Source: Methanomassiliicoccales archaeon PtaB.Bin134
GTDB taxonomy: Archaea; Thermoplasmatota; Thermoplasmata; Methanomassiliicoccales; UBA472
DNA length: 17,812 nucleotides
Assembly (NCBI GenBank): GCA_002067045.1
Contig: MVPZ01000081.1
Span: 1-17,812 of the forward strand
Reading direction: 5' to 3'
Part shown: one piece after another, positions 1 to 6,291 of the stretch
Position numbering within the stretch: the stretch's first letter is position 1
Layout of the letters: each line of letters starts with the position of its first letter
The notes under the pieces: generated by a model
Told to the model about the DNA's origin: nothing
Databases searched by the model: none
Seen by the model: only the letters and a program-made list of their open reading frames with translations
Program-made: the position numbers and the translations under genes

Positions 1-134
1 CGGGACTCGCGGACACCCAGCGGGGCCATGTGTCGAAGGCGCTCGGGCAGCTCGCGAAAAACCGCGCCGGGGCGATACGCGCCCTCGAAGGGCGGAAGGC
101 GGTCGAGACGGTGAACCTCAAGGCGGGGATTTGA
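1..134 (+). CDS. C-terminal end of an unidentified protein, possibly winged-helix
   Basis: The frame starting at base 3 is open from the window edge to a TGA at 132-134 and gives 43 residues. They include QRGHVSKALGQL, which looks like a recognition helix of a winged-helix DNA-binding domain, followed by a basic stretch (RALEGRKAVETVNL) that could be the wing. Codon choice (GC-rich third positions) matches the real genes nearby. The gene start lies outside the window, so the family cannot be named. The winged-helix reading is inference from a short motif; the open frame and stop are seen directly. Confidence 0.5.
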   Translation, partial: GLADTQRGHVSKALGQLAKNRAGAIRALEGRKAVETVNLKAGI

Positions 135-140
135 GAAGCG

Positions 141-187
141 AGTGACAAAAAAGAGTGACAAAGTTACAAAGTGACAGAGTGACAAAG
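141..187. repeat. Short degenerate direct repeats, AGTGACAAA type
   Basis: Copies of AGTGACAAA(G) lie at 141-149, 154-163 and 178-187, with degenerate copies TTACAAAG at 164-171 and AGTGACAGAG at 170-179. The tract continues as A-rich sequence to about 230. It contains in-frame stops in the frame of the downstream gene (156-158, 180-182, 222-224), so it is not coding in that frame. It may be a slippage-prone intergenic tract or a repeated protein-binding site; nothing in the sequence decides between these. Confidence 0.6.
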
Positions 188-245
188 AAAAAAATGCGAC
201 AGAGGAAAAAGATACAAAACCTGAAAAAACAGGGCGGGGGATGCG

Positions 246-1349
246 ATGAACCTCATGGAACCTTATGAAATCGAGCATGCCCGCGAGGTGCGGGTGACGC
301 GGCAGACGGGTGTCACGAACGACGCGGGGGACTACACCGCCGCCGGGGAGGCCCTGCGCTCCTGGATAGAGGAGGGCGCCCTGGCCCAGGACCGCCGGGA
401 GGCCTTCTACACCTACAAGCAGACCTACTGCGAGGGGGAGCACTGCTGGCAGAGGACCGGGATCATCGGGCTGCTGGCCGCCAGGGGGTATGCGGAGGGC
501 GTGGTACCTCACGAGGAGACCTTCCCCAAGGTCAAGGAGGACCGCCTGAACCTGCTGAGGGGAACGGAGACGCATTGCGAGTCGATATTCGGCATTTTCG
601 ATCACCTTTCCCCCAAGCTGAAGGACCGCATCGAGGACCTGGAGACCAAGGTCCTGGAGTTCACCGACCCCCAGGGGGTCAGGCACTGCCTGTTCCGGGT
701 GTGCGACCAGGAGACCGTGGCTGGCATCACCGAGGAGCTGAGGGGCAAGACCGTGCTCATCGCCGACGGGCATCATCGCTTCGAGACAGCCTCCCGCTAC
801 GCCCAGGAGAACGCCGGGGACGAGAGCAAGGGGTTCGTGCTGACCACGCTGGTTCCATCGAACGACCCCGGGCTCCTGGTCTTCCCCACGCACCGTTTGG
901 TCCGCGAGCTGCCCATGCCGCCCCAGGACTTCCTGGCGCAGTTGCGCGACCTCTTCGATCTGGAGGAGGTGGCCTCGCCGATGGAGCTGGCCGGGGCGCT
1001 GGAGGGAAGGGGGCCATCGGACCTGGGACTGGCGGTGGGCGGAAAGGCCTACGTGGCCCATCCCAGGGAACTGCCCAAGGACCCCATGTGGGAGCTGGAC
1101 TCCTACGTCTGCCAGGAGTGGGTGCTCAGGGGCGGAATGTGGAAGGAGGAGCCCAAGGTGGTATACGAGCACGACACCGCCAGGGCCCTCGGACTGCTGG
1201 ACCAGGGATACCAGCTGCTGGTGCTGCTGCGACCGCCCTCCCTGGACAAGATATGGGAGCTGGCCGGGCAGGACCGGCGCATGCCCAAGAAGTCCACCTA
1301 CTTCTGGCCGAAGATGTGGTCCGGTTTCGTGTACTACCGCATGGCCTGA
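246..1349 (+). CDS. DUF1015 family protein, apparently N-terminally short
   Basis: A 367-residue protein with clear DUF1015 (COG4198) features: PHEETFPKVKEDRLNLLRGT near residues 88-107, the signature IADGHHRFETASRY near 170-183, and a C-terminal YFWPKMWSGFVYYR that corresponds to the family's usual ending. The family is widespread, and its biochemical role is not established as far as I know. DUF1015 proteins normally begin about 40-50 residues earlier with a PPYD-containing segment. Here the match starts near the NPYN-like position (EPYEIEHAREVRV). Upstream in-frame stops at 222, 180 and 156 rule out an extension, so the protein is either truncated or a short variant. ATG 246 follows a G-rich stretch (236-240); ATG 258 is an alternative start. 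The stop lies 3 nt from the convergent stop of the beta-helix gene. Confidence 0.85.
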   Translation: MNLMEPYEIEHAREVRVTRQTGVTNDAGDYTAAGEALRSWIEEGALAQDRREAFYTYKQTYCEGEHCWQRTGIIGLLAARGYAEGVVPHEETFPKVKEDRLNLLRGTETHCESIFGIFDHLSPKLKDRIEDLETKVLEFTDPQGVRHCLFRVCDQETVAGITEELRGKTVLIADGHHRFETASRYAQENAGDESKGFVLTTLVPSNDPGLLVFPTHRLVRELPMPPQDFLAQLRDLFDLEEVASPMELAGALEGRGPSDLGLAVGGKAYVAHPRELPKDPMWELDSYVCQEWVLRGGMWKEEPKVVYEHDTARALGLLDQGYQLLVLLRPPSLDKIWELAGQDRRMPKKSTYFWPKMWSGFVYYRMA

Positions 1350-1352
1350 CGG

Positions 1353-3671
1353 CTACTTCCGGCGACGCATGGCCAGGACCACCAGGGAGACCAGTATGAG
1401 CGCCGCAGCAGCCAGACCAATATAGGGAAGCGGGCTGCCGCCGCCGTTCCCGGGCGCCGCACGCATCACCGTGTCCTCCAGGACCAGGTCCTCTCCGGCT
1501 TCGACATGCGCCATCACCATAAGGTCAAGGTAACCCGCCCTGCTCAGGTTGAGCACATGGTTCCCCGGCGGAAGCACCAGCGAGAAGCCGCCATCGGAAG
1601 AGGTCGACACCTGTTGTTCGCCCCAGGATACCATAACGCCCTCCAGCGGCGCTGAGCCTTCGTCGACCACCCTCCCGCTGACCGTGGCGTTCGGACCCTC
1701 GGTGGTGAAGTTCCATCCGAACCCGGAAAGGGAGTTCCCGGACAGGTCCGAACCGGATACGGCCACCTCGTAACCCGTCCCGAACTCCAGATCCAGGTCG
1801 ATCAGCAAGGTGCGGTCCTCCCAGGTGCCGTTCACCGCCTCCCCGTTCACGGTGACCCAGACCGAGCCATGGTCCATATCCTCCGAGAAGGTGACCTCGA
1901 TGACGCTGTCGTGCACTGCGCAGGAACCCCGCGGGGACCAATCCACCACCTGGGGCGGAGCGATGTCGGCGGGAATGTCGACGCCGGAAATGCCGGTCAA
2001 TGGGAGGGGGTCCTGGGCTCCGCCGGAGAGGTCGTACGGGAGATCGACGACCCCGTCCTCATCGACGTCGGGGGAGAGCCAGTCTGCCCAAAGGTTGCCC
2101 GAGCCCAGCGACCAGGAGTTGCCCTCGGCCGCACAGTGCGCCTGGGGCCGCAGCGGAGAATACTGCCTGCCGGAGTCCTTGTTGAAAAGGAAGGCGTTGC
2201 CGTGAATGACATTGCCCGTACCGGCCTCCAGGTACACGCCCTCCAGGGCGTTGGAGTCGAACAGATTGCCGGTGACCGTGCAGTCGACGGCTCCCCTGAT
2301 CTCCAGACCGTATCCCAGATTGTCGGCCGCCAAGTTGCCGTCCAGCAGCAGGTCCAGGCAATCGGCGCCCAGGAAGATGCCGCTTCCCCCACCGGAGCGG
2401 AAGCTGTTGTTCAGTAAAAGGGAGCCGTAGATGGATATCAGGTATGCCCCCTGCCGGAGGGAGCCCTCGACGACATTGTCACTGATGACTATCCCGCTCA
2501 TCCTCAGGGCTGGGGTGGAGGCGGCTCTGATGCCCACATTGCACAGGGATAGCCAGTTGCCCTGGACCAGCGCATCCTTGACCTCGCCGATGCCCAGGTA
2601 TATGCCCACGGAAGAGCTCTCACGATCGATCCTGAGCAGGGTGTTGTTCAGCACCTGGTTTCCCTGGCTTTGACCTATCTCGATGCCGAAGGCCCCGTCC
2701 GCGATGATGTTCTCCAGGACGGTGTTGTGGTCCGCGCCGGCCTCCAAGACTATCCCCCGGGTGTTGTTGGACAGCAGGTTGCCCCGGACCTCGTTCCCGG
2801 TCCAGGCCACCCGGATCCCGTAGAGGCAGCCCTGTACCTCGTTCCCGACGATCTGCTCGTCGGTCCCCAGGCTCACTAGTATGCCGGTCCCACCAGGCAC
2901 TTGTACGGTGTTCCCCTGCACCAGGTCCAGGCCGGTCGGGGATCCATCGCCCATGAAGATCCCGCTGATGGCCTGGCCGGAGATCGCGTTGCCGATCACC
3001 AAGTTCCCGGAGCTGGAGCCAAGAGCGGACGCTATGCGCACGCCGTGGTCGCCACCTTGCACCGCGTTCCCTTCCACGGTTACCCCATGGCAGTCCTCCA
3101 CCAGCACGCCGTCGTCCATGTCCCCCACCTGGAAGGTGCTGTTATAGACCCCGCAACTACCGTCGAGGCAGCCCTGGAAGTGCACCCCTGCCTCCAGGTT
3201 GTTGACCAGCCGGGACGAGGCCACGGTGACGTTCCGGGAATCGACCACGGTGATCCCGCGCACATTGTACTCGGCCAGGCAGTCGAGCACCTGGCCGTTG
3301 GATACGTTGTACAGCAGAATCCCTGAACCGCTGGCCTGGAGGTTCAGGGGGTCGCGGTCCGCGGAGGCCGCGTCGTGCACCGTGCAGTCCACTATCATGA
3401 AGTGCGCGGTGGTGTTGGATATGCGGATCCCATGCGGCTCATAGCTCGCATCCAGCCGGACCTCGCTGAGCACGTAGGGACTGTCGTGCGTGCCGTTGCC
3501 TAGGAAGCCTGCGGCCAGGAACCCGTCGTCGCCCTCCACCAGGATAGGATGGTCGATGAAGGTGGCCGCCTCGGAGGGAGGTGGCAGCAGGGGCAAGCAA
3601 ATGGACAGGGCTATGACCAGTACCAGAAAGGATCGCCGACGCCAGGCCCTGCTCTCCATGCCGTGGCCCAT
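1353..3671 (-). CDS. Secreted, membrane-anchored beta-helix (NosD-like) surface protein
   Basis: A 772-residue protein. Residues 1-36 form a signal peptide (basic RAWRRR, hydrophobic core, cut near SEA/A). Next comes the segment NGTHDSPYVLSEVRLD, typical of archaeal NosD/PbH1 proteins. Residues about 65-555 are successive parallel beta-helix repeats rich in N-x-V/I and G-I/V patterns. Residues about 571-658 resemble a bacterial Ig-like (Big_5/SbsA) domain (PPQVVDWSPRG, VTFSEDMD). Residues about 662-738 resemble a carboxypeptidase-regulatory-like beta-sandwich (VSGRVVDEGSAPLEGV). Residues about 747-768 are a transmembrane helix ending in MRRRK. Many N-x-S/T sites suggest a glycosylated surface protein. 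Its ligand is unknown. ATG 3671 is given; ATG 3659 (MESRAWRRR) is equally good, because a TATA-like TTGATAAC (3683-3690) sits about 28 nt before it. No Shine-Dalgarno site precedes either start. Confidence 0.85.
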   Translation of the reverse strand: MGHGMESRAWRRRSFLVLVIALSICLPLLPPPSEAATFIDHPILVEGDDGFLAAGFLGNGTHDSPYVLSEVRLDASYEPHGIRISNTTAHFMIVDCTVHDAASADRDPLNLQASGSGILLYNVSNGQVLDCLAEYNVRGITVVDSRNVTVASSRLVNNLEAGVHFQGCLDGSCGVYNSTFQVGDMDDGVLVEDCHGVTVEGNAVQGGDHGVRIASALGSSSGNLVIGNAISGQAISGIFMGDGSPTGLDLVQGNTVQVPGGTGILVSLGTDEQIVGNEVQGCLYGIRVAWTGNEVRGNLLSNNTRGIVLEAGADHNTVLENIIADGAFGIEIGQSQGNQVLNNTLLRIDRESSSVGIYLGIGEVKDALVQGNWLSLCNVGIRAASTPALRMSGIVISDNVVEGSLRQGAYLISIYGSLLLNNSFRSGGGSGIFLGADCLDLLLDGNLAADNLGYGLEIRGAVDCTVTGNLFDSNALEGVYLEAGTGNVIHGNAFLFNKDSGRQYSPLRPQAHCAAEGNSWSLGSGNLWADWLSPDVDEDGVVDLPYDLSGGAQDPLPLTGISGVDIPADIAPPQVVDWSPRGSCAVHDSVIEVTFSEDMDHGSVWVTVNGEAVNGTWEDRTLLIDLDLEFGTGYEVAVSGSDLSGNSLSGFGWNFTTEGPNATVSGRVVDEGSAPLEGVMVSWGEQQVSTSSDGGFSLVLPPGNHVLNLSRAGYLDLMVMAHVEAGEDLVLEDTVMRAAPGNGGGSPLPYIGLAAAALILVSLVVLAMRRRK

Positions 3672-3711
3672 GGAGATGATGGGTTATCAATTTTTGTTGA
3701 GAAGGATGTGG

Positions 3712-3783
3712 AGCCACTGGAGGGGATTGAACCCTCGACCTACGCCTTACCAAGGCGTCGCTATACCTCTAAGCCACAGTGGC
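3712..3783 (-). tRNA. tRNA-Thr (anticodon GGT)
   Basis: Read on the minus strand, the acceptor arm GCCACTG pairs fully with CAGTGGC. The anticodon stem ACGCC/GGCGT encloses the 7-nt loop TTGGTAA, giving anticodon GGT. The T arm GAGGG/CCCTC encloses TTCAATC. The D stem is weak (3 good pairs) and the discriminator base is T. The tRNA is 72 nt with no intron. The next three bases (3711-3709 on the minus strand) read CCA, so the 3' CCA appears to be encoded. It lies 37 nt upstream of the beta-helix gene on the same strand and divergent from rqcH. Confidence 0.95.
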
Positions 3784-3810
3784 CTGCCTCACCGACAAAC
3801 GGGTCGTCAT

Positions 3811-3820
3811 TCATAAACCT
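3811..3820 (-). promoter_or_regulatory. Probable TATA box for tRNA-Thr
   Basis: On the minus strand this reads AGGTTTATGA, preceded by purines (GAAA) that could be a BRE. Its centre is about 32 nt before the tRNA 5' end, which allows a short leader. The same region is also upstream of rqcH on the other strand and may serve both directions. Confidence 0.5.
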
Positions 3821-3866
3821 TTTCATGCTGGAGACCAGCAAAACAATATTGACTAGGCGGGTGCTA

Positions 3867-3872
3867 GAGGTG
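3867..3872 (+). promoter_or_regulatory. Shine-Dalgarno site of rqcH
   Basis: GAGGTG lies 4 nt before ATG 3877 and matches the anti-SD tail of 16S rRNA. It supports this start and shows that rqcH is leadered, unlike several genes in this window. Confidence 0.7.
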
Positions 3873-3876
3873 GGCG

Positions 3877-5796
3877 ATGAAGAAGGAGATGACGGCCTTC
3901 GACGTGGCGGCCATAACCTCGGAGCTGCAGGGCGTGTGCGGAGGATTCCTGGACAAGATATTCCACTGGGAAGGCCGCAACGTGCTGATCAGGATCAACG
4001 TGCAGGGAGAGGGGAAGAGGGAGCTGTTGCTGAAGGACGGGCGGTGGCTGCATCTGGTGGCCGATAGGCCGGAGACCCCGGACACCCCCTCTGGATTCGC
4101 CGTGCACCTCAGGAAGGTGCTCTACAACACCCGCATCCTGTCGGTCAGGCAGCAGGAGTTCGACCGCATCGTGACCATGGACCTGGCCAGCAAGGAGGGC
4201 GCCTACCAGCTGATCTTCGAGCTCATCGGGGACGGCAACCTGATCGTGGTGCACGAGGGGAAGATAATCAACGCCCTGGAGCAGAAGAAGTGGAGGCATC
4301 GCGACGTGCTCATCGGGGCCGATTACTCCTACCCTCCGTCCCGCTTCGACCCGCGCACCGCCTCCGCGGAGGATTTCCAGAAGGCCGTGCTGACCTCCCG
4401 TTCCGACCTGGTGCGCACCCTGGCCACCTCTGTCAATCTGGGAGGGCAGTACGGGGAGGAGATCTGCCTCAGGACCGGGCTGGAGAAGGGAAGGAAGGCT
4501 TTGACCGCTAGCCCGGAGGAGGTGGCCGCCCTGCGCTCGGCCACCCTTTCCCTGTTCCATGAGCTGGGATCCCCCTCGCCACGGCTGGTGCTGGACGGAG
4601 AGGACGTGGTGGACGCGACCCCCGTACCGCTCATGGTCAACGGCCACCTGCAGGCCCAGGAGATGCCCTCCCTTTCCGCGGCCCTCTCGGCATTCCTGGC
4701 CCGCCGGAGGGAGGACGAGGTCAAGGTGGACGCGGAGCTGGAGAGGCTGCGCAGGCAGCTGGACCAGCAGCTGAAGGGCATAGAGGCCACTGAGAGGGAG
4801 GCCGCGGAGCTGCAGGCCCAAGGGGATCTGCTCTACACTTCCTACGGCGACGTTTCCCTTACCCTGGAGCGCATGCTCTCCCTGTCCCGGTCCTCCAACT
4901 GGGAGCGGCTGAAGGAGCAGGGGGTCAAGGTTCCGCTGGTGACCTCTGTCGAGCCGCAGAGGAAGAGCTTCACCATGAAGGTCGGAGAGGCCGATGTCGC
5001 CCTCGACTACACCGTGAGCATCGATGAGAACGCCAACCGCCTGTACACCCAGGCCAAGGAGCTGAGGGAGAAGACCGCAGGCGCCCGCCAGGCCATGGAG
5101 GAGACGCGCAAGGCCATGGAGAAGAGGGTGGCCAAGGGGGCCCGGGAGGCGGCCCTGGGCAAGGACAAGGCCGCCCCTACCAAGCGCTTCTGGTACGAGT
5201 CCTACAAGTGGTTCTTCACCTCCGGGGGCCGGCTGGTGGTGGGGGGAAGGGACGCCAAGAGCAACGACCAGGTGGTCAAGAAGCATCTGGGTGACCGAGA
5301 GAGGTACGCGCACGCAGACCTTCACGGGGCGCCGTCCATAGTCCTGAAGGACGGGATGGACGCCAGCGAGGAGGAGATGCGCGAGGTCTGCCAGTTCGCC
5401 CTGTGCCACTCCAAGGCCTGGAACGCCGGTGCGGCCGAGGGCACGGCATACTGGGTGCTCCCGGACCAGGTGTCAAAGCGGCCGGAGGCCGGGGAGTTCG
5501 CCCCCCGCGGCGCGTTCATCATCCGGGGGAAGAGGAACTACCTGCACCATCTCCCGCTCCGAATGGTCGTGGCCGAGGTGCAGGTGGAGGGTTCCAGGAA
5601 GATCGCCTGCGCCCCCTGGGAGAGCCTGCAGGGCAGAACGGAGAGGTACGCGGTGATCGTCCCCGGCAAGACGCCCCGGGGAAAGGCCTCCGCGTCATTG
5701 GCCAGGGCCTTCCAGGTCCCGGAGGAGGAGATCTCCCGCATACTGCCGCCCGGGGACATGGAGATAAGCGAGTTGCATGGGATGGAGATGGAGTGA
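3877..5796 (+). CDS. rqcH: RqcH / NFACT ribosome quality control protein
   Basis: A 639-residue NFACT-family protein (relative of bacterial RqcH, eukaryotic Rqc2/NEMF). In characterised members it binds large ribosomal subunits blocked by peptidyl-tRNA and recruits charged tRNA to add a C-terminal tail. Visible here: an NFACT-N domain from residue 1 (AFDVAAITSEL, FLDKIFHWEGRN) with the Asp-Arg pair D96-R97 in EFDRIV, equivalent to the tRNA-binding DR pair of bacterial RqcH. Coiled-coil segments lie near 276-316 and 389-425. The NFACT-R/DUF814 domain starts near 434 (KRFWYESYKWFFTSGGRLVVGGRDA) and contains HADLHGAPS. The eukaryotic NFACT-C domain is absent, as expected for archaea. The stop lies 6 nt from the 3' end of convergent tRNA-Arg. 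A long antisense frame over this gene is a codon-bias shadow. Confidence 0.95.
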   Translation: MKKEMTAFDVAAITSELQGVCGGFLDKIFHWEGRNVLIRINVQGEGKRELLLKDGRWLHLVADRPETPDTPSGFAVHLRKVLYNTRILSVRQQEFDRIVTMDLASKEGAYQLIFELIGDGNLIVVHEGKIINALEQKKWRHRDVLIGADYSYPPSRFDPRTASAEDFQKAVLTSRSDLVRTLATSVNLGGQYGEEICLRTGLEKGRKALTASPEEVAALRSATLSLFHELGSPSPRLVLDGEDVVDATPVPLMVNGHLQAQEMPSLSAALSAFLARRREDEVKVDAELERLRRQLDQQLKGIEATEREAAELQAQGDLLYTSYGDVSLTLERMLSLSRSSNWERLKEQGVKVPLVTSVEPQRKSFTMKVGEADVALDYTVSIDENANRLYTQAKELREKTAGARQAMEETRKAMEKRVAKGAREAALGKDKAAPTKRFWYESYKWFFTSGGRLVVGGRDAKSNDQVVKKHLGDRERYAHADLHGAPSIVLKDGMDASEEEMREVCQFALCHSKAWNAGAAEGTAYWVLPDQVSKRPEAGEFAPRGAFIIRGKRNYLHHLPLRMVVAEVQVEGSRKIACAPWESLQGRTERYAVIVPGKTPRGKASASLARAFQVPEEEISRILPPGDMEISELHGMEME

Positions 5797-5802
5797 GAAG
5801 AG

Positions 5803-5876
5803 CGCCCGGGCCGGAATTCGAATCCGGGTCTAGAGGTCCGCAGCCTCTTAGGATATCCAAGCTACCCCACCCGGGC
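5803..5876 (-). tRNA. tRNA-Arg (anticodon GCG)
   Basis: On the minus strand, acceptor GCCCGGG pairs fully with CCCGGGC. The anticodon stem AGAGG/CCTCT encloses CTGCGGA, giving anticodon GCG (reads CGC/CGU). The T arm CCGGG/TCCGG encloses TTCGAAT. The D arm GGGTAGCTTGGATATCCT is of the archaeal Arg type. It is 74 nt, has discriminator G and no intron. The bases after the discriminator are CTC, so CCA is not encoded, unlike tRNA-Thr above. Confidence 0.95.
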
Positions 5877-5898
5877 TTATTTTGTGGACAATATGCTC

Positions 5899-5910
5899 CA
5901 ATTACTAAAG
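5899..5910 (-). promoter_or_regulatory. Probable TATA box for tRNA-Arg
   Basis: On the minus strand this reads CTTTAGTAATTG, with its centre about 28-29 nt before the tRNA 5' end. That is the expected archaeal spacing for a near-zero leader. Confidence 0.5.
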
Positions 5911-5981
5911 CGTTGTTACTCCCGGCCCGGTCCCGGACCATGCGGAAGGCCGGTGCCAGAACGGCTTACGGTCGGAAAAAG

Positions 5982-6040
5982 GGGCATGGGACACCCTGCC
6001 AGCTAGAAAATTGATAAATTGCGCGATCTGGACCATGCCC
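5982..6040. repeat. Inverted repeat in the tRNA-Arg / rps17e interval
   Basis: GGGCATGG (5982-5989) and CCATGCCC (6033-6040) are perfect 8-nt inverted copies, 43 nt apart, flanking an AT-rich TTGATAAATT (6011-6020). A smaller hairpin TGCCC-TGA-GGGCA (6036-6048) overlaps the right arm. On the minus strand this hairpin lies just after rps17e and is followed by ATTTATCAATTTT, so it may be part of its terminator. The rest of 5911-6061 holds no open frame with coding character. Confidence 0.4.
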
Positions 6041-6061
6041 TGAGGGCACGGCCTTGGGGTT

Positions 6062-6253
6062 TCAGAACTCCTTGGTCTGCCAGTAGCGGGAGATGTACCC
6101 GGCGATGCGGTTCCTCATCATGATGGAATCCACATTGGTAAGCCTCTGGACCAGCACCTTGTTGTTCTCAAAGTCGGCGCTGAAGGCCCGGGGGTACTTC
6201 TCGACCAGTTCGACGGCCACCCTCTTAATGTAAGTTGGTCTGACGTTGCCCAT
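6062..6253 (-). CDS. rps17e: 30S ribosomal protein S17e
   Basis: A 63-residue small-subunit protein shared by archaea and eukaryotes. It begins MGNVRPTYIKRVAVELVEKY and ends near NRIAGYISRYWQ, matching S17e along its full length (family about 60-70 residues in archaea). The reading frame is open 13 codons further upstream, but ATG 6253 is the correct start because MGN-I/V-R is the conserved N-terminus and the probable TATA box lies at 6293-6300. The upstream gene is thyX on the same strand, whose stop lies 38 nt before this start. Confidence 0.96.
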   Translation of the reverse strand: MGNVRPTYIKRVAVELVEKYPRAFSADFENNKVLVQRLTNVDSIMMRNRIAGYISRYWQTKEF

Positions 6254-6291
6254 AGCAATCTTCCCAGATGAATTCGGCCAAAGGAATGGCA

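Noticed and set aside
141..187. Repeat tract as a CRISPR array
   Set aside because: Units are only 9-10 nt, degenerate and without unique spacers of constant length; no cas genes are present.
575..1399. Open frame of 274 codons over the DUF1015 gene
   Set aside because: The Gly/Arg/Ala-rich product has no domain; the overlapping frame contains the DUF1015 signature.
1353..3671. Beta-helix gene as nosD of a nitrous oxide reductase cluster
   Set aside because: The NosD label reflects only shared PbH1 repeats; no nosZ, nosF or nosY is nearby, and this protein is membrane-anchored with extra beta-sandwich domains.
3853..5409. Long antisense open frame of 518 codons over rqcH
   Set aside because: It is Leu/Gly/His-rich with no recognisable domain and mirrors the codon bias of rqcH, which has clear NFACT motifs along its full length.
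5403..6014. Open frame of 203 codons running from rqcH through tRNA-Arg
   Set aside because: It crosses a well-formed tRNA gene and has low-complexity composition, so it is a shadow frame.
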